Shown: piece by piece, positions 35,734-43,211 of the stretch
How the letters are laid out: the number at the start of each line of letters is the position of its first letter
Numbering within the stretch: position 1 is the first letter of the stretch
Assembly: GCA_963712595.1 (NCBI GenBank)
Contig: CAVQIM010000001.1
Span: 744,001 to 808,000, forward strand
Direction: 5' to 3'
From: VRUE01 sp963712595
GTDB lineage: Bacteria; Actinomycetota; Thermoleophilia; Solirubrobacterales; 70-9
DNA: 64,000 nucleotides
Notes under the pieces: model-generated
What the model was told of the DNA's origin: nothing
Databases searched by the model: none
What the model saw: the letters and a program-made list of their open reading frames with translations, nothing else
Position numbers and translations under genes: made by a program

Positions 35734-36099
35734 TCAGTCCTCGTCGGAACGCCCGTATCGATCGCTGAGACGGACTACGTCATCGAGATGCGGGGTCGAG
35801 ACCTCGAAGACGACCGAGTCCTCGAGCGCCTCGATCGAGTGGATCGTGCCGGGCTCCATTCGCCAGCTCTGCCCAGGCTCGAGAACCCGCTCCTCGAGCC
35901 GGTCCTCGGTCGCGCCGCTCGTCAGCCGCAGACGACCAGAGAACAGGTAGGAGCTCTCGTCCTTCTCCCGGTGCAATTGCAGCGAGAGGGCATGCCCCGC
36001 CTCAACGACGAGAACCTTGCCGGCGTATTGCTCCGTCTGAGCCCACCAGATCTCGTGCCCCCAGGGCTTCTCGACGCGCTTTGGCTGGCCGTCCTGCAT
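35734..36099 (-). CDS. Cupin, mannose-6-phosphate isomerase type
   Basis: The 121-residue single cupin starts with the ManC/PMI type II phrase VEKPWGHEIWW and continues LSLQLHREKDESSYLFSGRLRL and MEPGTIHSIEALEDSVVFEVSTPHLDDVVRL, giving both metal-binding cupin motifs (H.H....E and the later P.....H). It may isomerise a sugar phosphate, or only bind a sugar. TAAGCT lies 8 nt before the ATG. Confidence 0.85.
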   Translation of the reverse strand: MQDGQPKRVEKPWGHEIWWAQTEQYAGKVLVVEAGHALSLQLHREKDESSYLFSGRLRLTSGATEDRLEERVLEPGQSWRMEPGTIHSIEALEDSVVFEVSTPHLDDVVRLSDRYGRSDED

Positions 36100-36127
36100 G
36101 GCGGGCAGCTTAGACCGGTCCCGAACC

Positions 36128-36535
36128 TCAGGTCAGATCAGCCGGGTGAGAAAGGCTCAGGCCGGGGACGCGCTCGAAGTGGGAGACGTTCCGCGTTACC
36201 AAGGTTGCGCCGGTCTCGAGGCAGATACCGGCCTGCATCGCATCGCGGACGTCGATCGCCTCACCGCCTCGTCGCAGCTCGCCAAGTAGCGCACCGCCCC
36301 GAAGGCCGGCGCGGCGAGTAAGTGTCAGCAAGGGAGCGGCAAGGAGAACGTGGACCGGTCGTGGGTTCTCGCGATAGGAGCGGCCGAGCGCCAGCTCGAA
36401 CGCGGTGACGGCGGTCACCCGGTAGCCCATCCCTTGGGTTAGAGCTCGGACCAGGTCTCGGCCGGGGCCGGCCCCGCGCAGGTAGTCGATCAGGACGTCG
36501 GAGTCGAGTACCGGTCCGCTGGCCAAGTCGCCCAC
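36128..36535 (-). CDS. PIN-domain toxin, VapC-like (module 1)
   Basis: The 135-residue ribonuclease-like protein has PIN acidic residues at VLDSDVLIDYL, TAVTAFELALG and IDVRDAMQAGICLETGATLVTRNVSHFERVPGL. The GTG at 36535 overlaps the 3' end of the antitoxin frame by 46 nt, giving translational coupling. TTG at 36526 is an alternative. The order antitoxin-toxin is the standard vapBC layout. Confidence 0.85.
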   Translation of the reverse strand: MGDLASGPVLDSDVLIDYLRGAGPGRDLVRALTQGMGYRVTAVTAFELALGRSYRENPRPVHVLLAAPLLTLTRRAGLRGGALLGELRRGGEAIDVRDAMQAGICLETGATLVTRNVSHFERVPGLSLSHPADLT

Positions 36536-36750
36536 GCCTCCTCGCGCTCTCGCTCCCACTCCTCGACATCGCTCTCGCTCCAGGCTCCTTCCGCCTCCAC
36601 CAGGGCAGAGGCAAGGTCGTCCCCCCCGCCCTCGAGGAGGCGCTCGAGCGCCTCCTCGACGATTGCCGAGAAGCCACGCATGCCCCGTTCCGCCGCTTTC
36701 GCCCTGAGACGCGCATAGGTGCGATCGCTGAGCTCAATCGTCGTGCGCAT
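36490..36750 (-). CDS. Ribbon-helix-helix antitoxin, VapB-like (module 1)
   Basis: The 86-residue protein starts MRTTIELSDRTYARLRAKAAERG, a ribbon-helix-helix DNA-binding domain, with a Glu-rich C-terminal half (WSESDVEEWEREREEAW) that would wrap around the toxin. The ATG at 36750 is chosen because the palindromic operator and -10 lie just before it. Its 3' end overlaps the toxin start. Confidence 0.85.
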   Translation of the reverse strand: MRTTIELSDRTYARLRAKAAERGMRGFSAIVEEALERLLEGGGDDLASALVEAEGAWSESDVEEWEREREEAWATWPADRYSTPTS

Positions 36751-36752
36751 TG

Positions 36753-36774
36753 GCAAATGCATTCTAGCATTTGC
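36753..36774. promoter_or_regulatory. Toxin-antitoxin operator-promoter, module 1
   Basis: GCAAATGC and GCATTTGC form a perfect inverted repeat around 6 bp. On the minus strand those 6 bp read TAGAAT, a -10 box. Antitoxin binding would therefore cover the promoter. Confidence 0.75.
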
Positions 36775-36792
36775 ATGCATAAGAATCTCCCA

Positions 36793-37191
36793 CTACGCGG
36801 CCGCGAGGCGCAGCGGTGCATAGCGCGCGATGGCGAGGAAATCGGCGTCATCGCAGAGCAGCTCGGCGTCGTTGCGGATTGCCACCGCGGCGATGAGGCA
36901 GTCGGTGAGCTTGCGCGGGGTCTCGCCACCGCGGCGGCAAAGCCGGTACAGCTCGGCAGCGCGCTCGTAGTCGGCCGGGCCTTCGACCGCGAGGAACTCC
37001 AGGCCCAAGAGCAGGCGGCGCAGCCGGTCTCGATCGGCATCGTCACGAGCACCGGCGAGGATCTCCATCACGATCACGTCGGTGCACGCCAGCTCGGCCC
37101 CCTCCTGCAGCGCCGAGCGCACCCGCAGATGGGCTGGACCGCCGGTGGCGCGGAGGAACTCCACCCAAGCAGAGCTGTCGACGAGGATCAC
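36793..37191 (-). CDS. vapC: PIN-domain toxin, VapC-like (module 2)
   Basis: The 132-residue protein contains the canonical VapC residues: MILVDSSAWVEFLR (first Asp), CTDVIVMEILAGARDD (Glu), KLTDCLIAAVAIRNDAELLCDDADF (two acidic residues). It should cleave RNA when not held by its antitoxin. Its ATG overlaps the antitoxin stop (ATGA). Confidence 0.93.
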   Translation of the reverse strand: MILVDSSAWVEFLRATGGPAHLRVRSALQEGAELACTDVIVMEILAGARDDADRDRLRRLLLGLEFLAVEGPADYERAAELYRLCRRGGETPRKLTDCLIAAVAIRNDAELLCDDADFLAIARYAPLRLAAA

Positions 37192-37400
37192 TGCCCGGGG
37201 ATCTCATCTCGGGAGCGAATCTCGGCAAGGTCGCCGGCCCAGCCGGTTCCCTCCGTCGCAAGCGCCTCCTCGCGGCTCATCGGCTCGCCGACGAGCCGGC
37301 GCAGGGCGAGATCGACAGCCTCGCGCTTGCTGCGCAGCCGGTAGAGGCGCATCGCGCGATCGACCAGCACGTCGTCGATCTCGATGTTCGTCCGCGCCAT
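37188..37400 (-). CDS. vapB: VapB-type antitoxin (module 2)
   Basis: The 70-residue protein begins MARTNIEIDDVLVDRAMRLY and continues SKREAVDLALRRLVG, the VapB_antitoxin/DUF2191 ribbon-helix-helix pattern. The ATG at 37400 follows a TATAGT box (37407-37412). The stop overlaps the vapC start, so the pair is coupled. Confidence 0.92.
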   Translation of the reverse strand: MARTNIEIDDVLVDRAMRLYRLRSKREAVDLALRRLVGEPMSREEALATEGTGWAGDLAEIRSRDEIPGQ

Positions 37401-37406
37401 TAGGCC

Positions 37407-37427
37407 ACTATACACCTCATGGTGTAT
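37407..37427. promoter_or_regulatory. Toxin-antitoxin operator-promoter, module 2
   Basis: ATACACC (37410-37416) and GGTGTAT (37421-37427) form an inverted repeat overlapping the minus-strand -10 TATAGT at 37407-37412. The start codon is only 7 nt from the box, so the mRNA is probably leaderless. Confidence 0.75.
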
Positions 37428-37483
37428 GGATGTGTGTTGGGCTGAAGCCGCCTGCGCCAGGCGCCTCTCTCGCTCGCGAACGG

Positions 37484-38815
37484 TCATGCCACCAACCGAA
37501 CTTCGAAGGCGGGGGCAACCAGGGCACCGGCGCCGCCGAGCAGCGCCAAGATCCGGCTCACATAGGCGGTCGTCTCGGGGATCGCGGGGACGCAACCGCA
37601 GGCTTCAACCGGGGCGGGACCGGCGTTGTAGGCGGCGAGGGCGAGCTGAGGGGAGCCGAGCTGGCGGATCAGATCGGACATCAGATGGGCTTGGGCGTCG
37701 ATCGATTCGCTGGGATCGAAGGGATCTCGCAGTCCATATGAGACTGCCGTCGACGGAATAAATTGGGCTATGCCCTGCGCCCCGGCCGGCGACGACGCAT
37801 AAGGGTTGAAGTTCGACTCGGCCATCAGCTGTGCGGCCAGCAGCGCCGCTGAGACGTTCCAGCGGGCCGCCGCTCGGAGCAGCGGCGCCCGATAGCGCTC
37901 CGGAACGAATGAGGGGAGCCCACCCGAGCCCGAGACAACGCCGTCTCCCCCATTGGCGCCAACCGAGTTCCCCTCCTCCGAGCAGGGCGGCGGGCCGGCG
38001 TCGAATCCAAAATGCCAGGCCTCCCAGGAGTAGCGCTGGACGAAGCCGAAGCGGCTCGCGTTCGCCGCCAGCCAGCCGTAGGCGGATTCGGGGCCCAGGT
38101 CGAGCTCGGTGGCGCAGCGGTGCAGCGAGTGGCCCGGGGGCGCCACCCAGGTCGGATCGGGGTGCGCAGCGAAGAGCGCTGCCTGTTCGGCGTCGGAGCG
38201 AAAGGCCGAGTTGACGATCAGGTCGAGTCCCGCCCCCGCAGCGAGGGATGCCATGCGGTCGAAGGCCGCGGCTACGTCTGGCCGCATCCCCTCGCCCTGC
38301 CGGTAGACGAGCCGGCCGCTGTAGCCACCCCCCGAAGCCGTCGCAGGCATCGACCCGCCAGACGCGCCCGTAGGCGAGGAGGCTTCGGCGACCGCCGAAG
38401 CCTCGGTGTCGACGTGCTCTTTACCGATCGCGAGCTCCGCCACCACGGTGACCTTGACGCGAACTGGCGCAAACGAGGCCAAGTCGGGAAACGACAGCCG
38501 CAGACGCGAGGCGGAGACGCCGTTGGCCGTCGCTGCCGCAACCGCGGCGAGGTGGGCGCGCGCGAGGTACTCCGCCTTCTCGAGATGCCTCGGATTGGGA
38601 AGGCCGTTCGGCAGTCGCGGCGGCGAGAGCAGGCGCGGCAGGTCGTCGCGCAGCGAGCGCGCCGCCGAGATCGCGACGAGGTCGGCCGCCCGCTGCACCC
38701 GCCCCTTCCCGGTGACCGCACCGGCGATCGCGACCAGGGCCATGGCTGCCGCGATCAGCGCAAATGACCCGCCGAGCGCCAGCGGCAGCGCCTGTCCTTT
38801 CTCGCTCCTACCCAC
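37484..38815 (-). CDS. TadE-like + VanY D,D-carboxypeptidase + SLT lytic transglycosylase fusion
   Basis: The 443-residue protein appears to have three parts. Residues 1-130 contain one transmembrane helix in a TadE/TadG-like setting (EKGQALPLALGGSFALIAAAMALVAIAG ... VQRAADLVAISAARSL). The middle (about 165-285) is a VanY/DacB-type peptidase with NSAFRSDAEQAALFA, SLHRCATELDLG and WEAWHFGF. The C-terminal part is an SLT domain with catalytic Glu in MAESNFNPYASSPAGAQGIAQFIPSTA and the AYNAGP motif. It would cleave both peptide and glycan of peptidoglycan, perhaps to open a path for a pilus. The GTG at 38815 is the probable start. Confidence 0.8.
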   Translation of the reverse strand: MGRSEKGQALPLALGGSFALIAAAMALVAIAGAVTGKGRVQRAADLVAISAARSLRDDLPRLLSPPRLPNGLPNPRHLEKAEYLARAHLAAVAAATANGVSASRLRLSFPDLASFAPVRVKVTVVAELAIGKEHVDTEASAVAEASSPTGASGGSMPATASGGGYSGRLVYRQGEGMRPDVAAAFDRMASLAAGAGLDLIVNSAFRSDAEQAALFAAHPDPTWVAPPGHSLHRCATELDLGPESAYGWLAANASRFGFVQRYSWEAWHFGFDAGPPPCSEEGNSVGANGGDGVVSGSGGLPSFVPERYRAPLLRAAARWNVSAALLAAQLMAESNFNPYASSPAGAQGIAQFIPSTAVSYGLRDPFDPSESIDAQAHLMSDLIRQLGSPQLALAAYNAGPAPVEACGCVPAIPETTAYVSRILALLGGAGALVAPAFEVRLVA

Positions 38816-38943
38816 GCCCCGACCCTGCCGGGGCTGGGCGCGCGTGTGGCGCGCCCAGGCAAACGAAACCGTGCCTATTCTGGGACCGAACCTTTTCCAA
38901 CCTTGACTCGTAGTCCTTGCAAGCCCCCGAGCCGAGGAGAGCC

Positions 38944-39489
38944 ATGCCGCACTCGATCGCATTCCGTCGCCCGAGCCCCAAGCTCCGCGCTGCCCTGATC
39001 GCGCTCGTCGCGCTCGCCCTTGCAATCGCCGGCTCTACCGCCACCATTGGCCAAGGCCGAGCCGCACAGCCCAGCAAGCGCGTGGCGAAGGAGGCGCAGA
39101 ACGAGGCGCTCGGCAAGACGGTGCTGACCACGCTCGCCGGCCGCACCCTCTACAGCCTCAGCGTCGAGACCAGGGGCAAATTCATCTGCACCGGATCATG
39201 TCTGGCCGCGTGGCATCCGCTCGTCGTGCCCGTGGGCGTCAAACCGACGGGGCCGGTCAAGCTCGACACGATCGTCCGCCCCGACAACAAACGGGCACAG
39301 GTGACCTACCGCGGCCGTCCCCTCTACCGCTTCGACGGCGATTCCAAAGCCGGCGACGCGAACGGGGAGGGCATCAAGGACGTTGGCACCTGGCACGCGG
39401 CGACCGTGCCGAAGGCCGCAGGCCAGCCAAGCGAATCATCGCCGCCACCACAGGAAGCTCCCCCCTACACCCCGCCTTACGGCTACTAG
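38944..39489 (+). CDS. Secreted Yx(FWY)xxD-motif repeat protein (COG4315-like)
   Basis: The 181-residue protein has a signal peptide (LRAALIALVALALAIAGSTA) and two repeats of the family: LAGRTLYSLSVETRGKFICTGSCLAAWHPLV and YRGRPLYRFDGDSKAGDANGEGI. The first repeat has an unusual S-V-E in place of the acidic end. The pair CTGSC could be a disulfide. Its function is unknown. A GAGGAGAG sequence lies before the ATG, and a possible -35 TTGACT near 38903. Confidence 0.8.
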   Translation: MPHSIAFRRPSPKLRAALIALVALALAIAGSTATIGQGRAAQPSKRVAKEAQNEALGKTVLTTLAGRTLYSLSVETRGKFICTGSCLAAWHPLVVPVGVKPTGPVKLDTIVRPDNKRAQVTYRGRPLYRFDGDSKAGDANGEGIKDVGTWHAATVPKAAGQPSESSPPPQEAPPYTPPYGY

Positions 39490-39508
39490 ACGAGCGCGAC
39501 TTCCGCCG

Positions 39509-40504
39509 TCACCTGGAGCGAACGGCCTCGATCGTCTGCTGAAGCGTCTCGCGCGCGTCGTAGTGCGGCATCCAGTGCAGCCTGCGGCGCGCGCGGGAGG
39601 TGTCCATCAGCACCGGCCGGCGCACCGCCTCGATCCAGGCCGCCTCGTCGGGCAGGAACGGCATCAGCGAGACCGCCTCGGCGGCGACGCCGACCGCCAG
39701 GTGCGGAGCCGGGACGGCGTGCCAGCCGAGCGCGTGGGCGAGGTCGGTGATGGTCAGCTGACCGGGCCCAGCGAGGTTGTAGATGCCCGGCTCGGCATGA
39801 CCGATGACGGCGGCGCAGAGCGCCGAGGCGACGTCGTCGTGGTGGACGAGCTGAAAGGGCACGCCGGGATCGGGCAGCACCGGCCGCAGCTCCGGCACCC
39901 TGCCCAGCGCCCAGCGCAGCGGACCGGGAATCCGCTGGCCGATCGCCAGCAGGGGGATCAGGTCGAGCAGCATCGTCGCCTGTGGCCCGGCGACGATGCA
40001 GGGGCGGAAGACGAAGGCCTCCGTCCGCGAATCCTCCAGCGCCTCGGCCAGCTCAGCCTCGACCGCGGCCTTGTGGGCGGAGTAGGGGTGGCGCGAGCTG
40101 CCCTGCACTGGCTCGTCCTCGTCGAGCAGGTCGGGCATGCCGCGGCGAAAGCCGTAGGCGGCGACCGAGGACGTGTAGACGAGCCGCTTTGCGCCGGCCG
40201 CTGCCGTTGCCTCGAAGACGTTGCGGGAGCCGGTCAGGTTGACCTCGCGGCTCTGATCGCCGCCGGCGACGATGACGAAGGCGAGGTGGACGACCACGTC
40301 GGCATCGTCGACCAGCTCCTCGACCGCCTCGCGGTCGAGGACGTCGCCGCGCCGGTACTCGGTCTTCTCCCAGCCCTGCCCGGCGAGGTCGAAGGGCCGC
40401 CGCGCCATGCCGATCACGCGCTCGACCTCGGGCGCCCGCTCGAGTGCTGAGATGAAGGCCCTGCCGATCTCCCCGGTGGGGCCGGTGACTGCGACGGTCA
40501 GCAT
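39509..40504 (-). CDS. NAD-dependent epimerase/dehydratase (extended SDR)
   Basis: The 331-residue protein has the GxxGxxG dinucleotide loop (VTGPTGEIG), DVVVHLAF, VNLTGSRNVFEA, the catalytic YTSSVAAYG and YSAHKAAVE (Y..xK), and a C-terminal domain that determines substrate. The ATG at 40504 puts the Rossmann loop at the N-terminus and lies 12 nt after a CAGAAT box. A UDP-sugar or steroid-like substrate is possible. Confidence 0.9.
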   Translation of the reverse strand: MLTVAVTGPTGEIGRAFISALERAPEVERVIGMARRPFDLAGQGWEKTEYRRGDVLDREAVEELVDDADVVVHLAFVIVAGGDQSREVNLTGSRNVFEATAAAGAKRLVYTSSVAAYGFRRGMPDLLDEDEPVQGSSRHPYSAHKAAVEAELAEALEDSRTEAFVFRPCIVAGPQATMLLDLIPLLAIGQRIPGPLRWALGRVPELRPVLPDPGVPFQLVHHDDVASALCAAVIGHAEPGIYNLAGPGQLTITDLAHALGWHAVPAPHLAVGVAAEAVSLMPFLPDEAAWIEAVRRPVLMDTSRARRRLHWMPHYDARETLQQTIEAVRSR

Positions 40505-40556
40505 GCGGCGATTCTGGCGTAAGGGACCAGGCGACAGCTGTCTCGCGGCGTCGAGC

Positions 40557-40973
40557 TCACGCACCAACGTCGACGATCTCGACAAATTCCTCGACCCCGG
40601 CCAAGTCCTTCGCATTCAGCGTGTAGAGCGCCAGCCCATGGACCAGTGCCGTTGCGGCGATCATCAGGTCGACGGTACGGGCGCCACCCGCCTTTCGACC
40701 GGTGGCGGCTACCGCTGCGTAGACCTGACCGTACGCACGCGCACAGCGAGATTCGAAAGGCAAGGCATCCACCTGTGCCTCGAAGCGCTGAAGGCGATCC
40801 TGCCGACGGGATCGCTCCAACTCATTCGTGGCCGCGTGAGGACCCGCAGACAGCTCGGCGAGGGTCAGGGTCGACATCGATATCTCCGCTGGGAGCCGGG
40901 ACGTATCGACCTGGTCAATGCCGATGGCTAGAGACGTATCGATGAGCCCGCGCCCGGCGGGCCCTTTAGCCAC
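40557..40973 (-). CDS. PIN-domain toxin, VapC-like (module 3)
   Basis: The 138-residue protein shows GLIDTSLAIG (first Asp), MSTLTLAELSAG (Glu) and ARTVDLMIAATALVHGLALYTLNAKDLAGVE (two Asp). The GTG at 40973 overlaps the antitoxin stop by 8 nt. It is a likely RNase toxin. Confidence 0.88.
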   Translation of the reverse strand: MAKGPAGRGLIDTSLAIGIDQVDTSRLPAEISMSTLTLAELSAGPHAATNELERSRRQDRLQRFEAQVDALPFESRCARAYGQVYAAVAATGRKAGGARTVDLMIAATALVHGLALYTLNAKDLAGVEEFVEIVDVGA

Positions 40974-41220
40974 GAGGCGTGGGGTCTTGATCGACGTAAC
41001 GGTCGACGTCGGCCCTGAATTCCTCGTAGTCGATGTGCGGAGCACCCTTGAGGGCGGCAAGCAATACGTCCCTGGGGACGAACTGCCGTCGCTTGTACGG
41101 GAACAGTTCACCGACCGGCCTGCCGTTCCGCGTGACGATGAAATCCTCGCCCTTGTCGAGCGCGCGCATGATCTCGCCGCTCTTGTTGCGAAGCTCCCTC
41201 TGAGTCAGGCTCCGAGTCAT
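40966..41220 (-). CDS. Phd/YefM-family antitoxin (module 3)
   Basis: The 84-residue protein reads MTRSLTQRELRNKSGEIMRALDKGEDFIVTRNGRPVGELFP, the PhdYeFM fold. The C-terminal half (DYEEFRADVDRYVDQDP) should bind the toxin. The ATG at 41220 follows TACGGT by 7 nt. The frame lies inside the 3' end of the CpaE-like gene (41108-41833), so transcription of that gene would run into this module. Confidence 0.87.
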   Translation of the reverse strand: MTRSLTQRELRNKSGEIMRALDKGEDFIVTRNGRPVGELFPYKRRQFVPRDVLLAALKGAPHIDYEEFRADVDRYVDQDPTPRG

Positions 41221-41833
41221 CGAGATCACCGTAGCACAGGTGCTCCACTGAAATTTGGCTTTCCAAAAGGCTTTCTACCGAGCGCGAAAGCCCGCCAGGA
41301 GAGCCTGCCGGCAAGGCGCCAAACAGGGCACGCCGGGCGGAGACCCAGGCGAGCGGTCGCCTGGGAACCCTGACCGCGAGCCCGTGGCCGATTAGATCTT
41401 TCACCGCGAGTGCGGCGAGAGCGCGGTCGCTGTCGAGGTCGGCATGGAGCAGCACACCGGTCGCGCCGAACTCCGGTCCCTCGACCGCGTCCCTGAGCAG
41501 CGAGGGCGAGAGGTGGACGACCGCGACTGCGTCGCGAACGAGCGGCAGGGCCGCACGAATCGACCCAAACGCCGATGGATCGCCGGGAACCGCGAGGTGG
41601 CAGGTCTGGCCACGGGACGCCGCCCGCAGGCCGGGTAGATGGACGGCGAGCCGCTCCTCGAGCGCCCGCGCGCCCGTCGATGCGACCAGCGTTGGACGCG
41701 GCGGCCGACCGCCGGCGTCGATCAGGAGGCCGGGACGATCTGGGTCAGAACCGGCACAGGCCAGCGCGGCCGCAGCGGCCTTCGAACCGCCCGCCTTACC
41801 GACCGCGCTGACGAGGATGACCGCTGCGCTCAT
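41108..41833 (-). CDS. CpaE/TadZ-like protein of a Tad cluster (3' end overlapped by antitoxin)
   Basis: The 241-residue protein begins with a P-loop-like strand SAAVILVSAVGKAGGSKAAAAALA but lacks a normal Walker A Ser/Thr after Lys. LLIDAGGRP follows where Walker A' would be. It resembles ATPase-like genes placed beside TadE genes in actinobacterial Tad/Flp loci. The last about 35 residues (after LLESQIS) are Glu/Arg/His-rich and overlap the antitoxin gene, so the true C-terminus may have been altered by the toxin-antitoxin module. The start overlaps the TadE-like gene stop (ATGA). Confidence 0.5.
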   Translation of the reverse strand: MSAAVILVSAVGKAGGSKAAAAALACAGSDPDRPGLLIDAGGRPPRPTLVASTGARALEERLAVHLPGLRAASRGQTCHLAVPGDPSAFGSIRAALPLVRDAVAVVHLSPSLLRDAVEGPEFGATGVLLHADLDSDRALAALAVKDLIGHGLAVRVPRRPLAWVSARRALFGALPAGSPGGLSRSVESLLESQISVEHLCYGDLDDSEPDSEGASQQERRDHARARQGRGFHRHAERQAGR

Positions 41834-42162
41834 CGGGCGGGCCTTGCGAAGGCAGAGCTGGTTACGGCCAGTCGGTCCCCCAGCGCCGCCAGCGGCGAGG
41901 GCGGCCGCAGCCGCACGCTCACCTCGCCGCCACGAACCGTGACGTCGACGTCGTCGCTGGCCCAGCCTGGCAGCGCCTCTCGCGCCGCGTCCTCCGCCGG
42001 CTGCCCAGCCGCCAGGGCCAGGGCTCCCGCCTCGGCGGCGCCGTCGGCGAGGGTCAGCGCGTACCCGGCCGCCAGCAGCTGGAGGGCGAGGAGGCCGGCC
42101 AGGAGGAGAATCGGGATTGCCGCAACGAGCTCCACCGTCGCCTGTCCACCCTCCCTACCCAC
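41830..42162 (-). CDS. TadE-like minor pilin protein
   Basis: The 110-residue protein has the TadE N-terminus GGQATVELVAAIPILLLAGLLALQLLAAGY, a single helix starting with the pilin-like Gly-Gln-Ala-x-Val-Glu, then an extracellular domain. It overlaps its neighbours by 8 and 4 bp, so the genes form one operon. Confidence 0.82.
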   Translation of the reverse strand: MGREGGQATVELVAAIPILLLAGLLALQLLAAGYALTLADGAAEAGALALAAGQPAEDAAREALPGWASDDVDVTVRGGEVSVRLRPPSPLAALGDRLAVTSSAFARPAR

Positions 42163-42505
42163 CGCCCAGCCCGCTCTCCGCGCCGATCGTCAGGCGGGGC
42201 ACGATCGGCAGCAGGCGGGGGATCAAAACCTGCACCGAGACCCGTCCCGAGTCTTCGACGCGCGCACCCGAGCGCAGTGGCGGCGGCAGCGCCCGCCGCG
42301 CCGCCGCCGTTGCATCGCTCCCGACCAGAGCGGCCCGCGCCCCTGCCCGCGCGGCAATCCCCGCCGACCAGAGTGCCTGCCCCGCCAGGCCAACCTGTGC
42401 CGCCACGAGAACCGCCAGCAGCAGGAACGGGACCACCGCGATCAGCTCGACCGAAGCGGTCCCCTCCTCCCTGTGGCCTTCGCTGCTGGCGGTCCGTGGC
42501 GGCAC
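42155..42505 (-). CDS. TadE-family minor pilin protein
   Basis: The 116-residue protein contains EGTASVELIAVVPFLLLAVLVAAQVGLAG, the TadE helix with the conserved Glu, followed by GAAxRAGARAALVG. It should be a pseudopilin of a Flp-type pilus or secretion system. The motor (TadA) and platform (TadB/C) genes are not in the window. It starts with GTG. Confidence 0.85.
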   Translation of the reverse strand: MPPRTASSEGHREEGTASVELIAVVPFLLLAVLVAAQVGLAGQALWSAGIAARAGARAALVGSDATAAARRALPPPLRSGARVEDSGRVSVQVLIPRLLPIVPRLTIGAESGLGGG

Positions 42506-42577
42506 CCCACGGACGCTGCCAGGGCCCGACTCACCTGTGACGCGTCAAATCAAACAGTTCAGTGCCAGATCTCAGCT

Positions 42578-42595
42578 CGTATTGATCTCAATACG
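42578..42595. promoter_or_regulatory. Perfect 18-bp palindrome between gene ends
   Basis: CGTATTGA and TCAATACG are separated by 2 bp. The sequence includes the stop codon of the membrane gene at 42588 and lies upstream of the TadE operon, so it could be an operator. Confidence 0.4.
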
Positions 42596-42938
42596 AATTC
42601 GCGTCGATCCAGATCCGCCAGATCGCGGCGATGGAGCCGCCGAGAAGGAGGATCCAGACCAGTGTGCCGCCGCCAGTGGCGAAGAGCTCGTCGCTGCCGG
42701 CGATCAGCAGGGCGATCATCCCCAGAGCGCCGTAGAGGATCGCTCGCCGGGCATCGGTCAGGGTCGCCAACGTCAGCTGGTTCTGACGGCTGAGCACGAA
42801 CACCATCCAGGCGATCGCGGCGAGAAAGCCCATCGAGATCGCGGTCAGGACCGCTTCGGCGAAGTTGTCGCCGGAAGGCGCGAAGGCGACGGCAAGAGCC
42901 AGCGCCATGATGATCGCGACGTCGCGCAAGGTGCGCAC
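42588..42938 (-). CDS. Small membrane protein, function unknown
   Basis: The 116-residue protein has four hydrophobic helices (VAIIMALALAVAFA, AISMGFLAAIAWMVFVL, ILYGALGMIALLIAG, LVWILLLGGSIAAIW). I know no family. The GTG at 42938 is chosen because TAGAAT (42946-42951) lies 7 nt upstream. The frame extends farther but without a signal. Confidence 0.65.
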   Translation of the reverse strand: MRTLRDVAIIMALALAVAFAPSGDNFAEAVLTAISMGFLAAIAWMVFVLSRQNQLTLATLTDARRAILYGALGMIALLIAGSDELFATGGGTLVWILLLGGSIAAIWRIWIDANSY

Positions 42939-42945
42939 GGGAAAA

Positions 42946-42951
42946 ATTCTA
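42946..42951 (-). promoter_or_regulatory. -10 box for the small membrane protein
   Basis: TAGAAT on the minus strand lies 7 nt before GTG 42938, followed by a T-rich stretch and no ribosome-binding site. Confidence 0.55.
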
Positions 42952-42971
42952 CGCACCGGGTGGGCCACCCT

Positions 42972-43208
42972 CTAGTTGCTCGACATGATCACGATGCCGA
43001 AGGCGACGGCAGCAACGGTGACGAGAAGCGCCAGGCCCGCCAGCGCGGCGGCCGCGCCTGCGGCCAACGGCCGCTCGTTGCGGCTGAGGTCGGCGAAGCG
43101 GGCGACGCCCCAGATCGCGACCGAGAAGACCACCGTCACCCCCACCCCGGCGACCGCCGAGGCGATCACGGTCTGCAGCAGCTCCTTGGTCTCGACCACG
43201 ACCGCCAC
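42972..43208 (-). CDS. Small two-helix membrane protein following pit
   Basis: The 78-residue protein has two hydrophobic segments (IASAVAGVGVTVVFSVAIWGVA and AAALAGLALLVTVAAVAFGIVIM). It starts with GTG 3 nt after the pit stop, so it is cotranscribed with the phosphate transporter and may be an accessory factor. No known family is recognised. Confidence 0.6.
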   Translation of the reverse strand: MAVVVETKELLQTVIASAVAGVGVTVVFSVAIWGVARFADLSRNERPLAAGAAAALAGLALLVTVAAVAFGIVIMSSN

Positions 43209-43211
43209 GGC

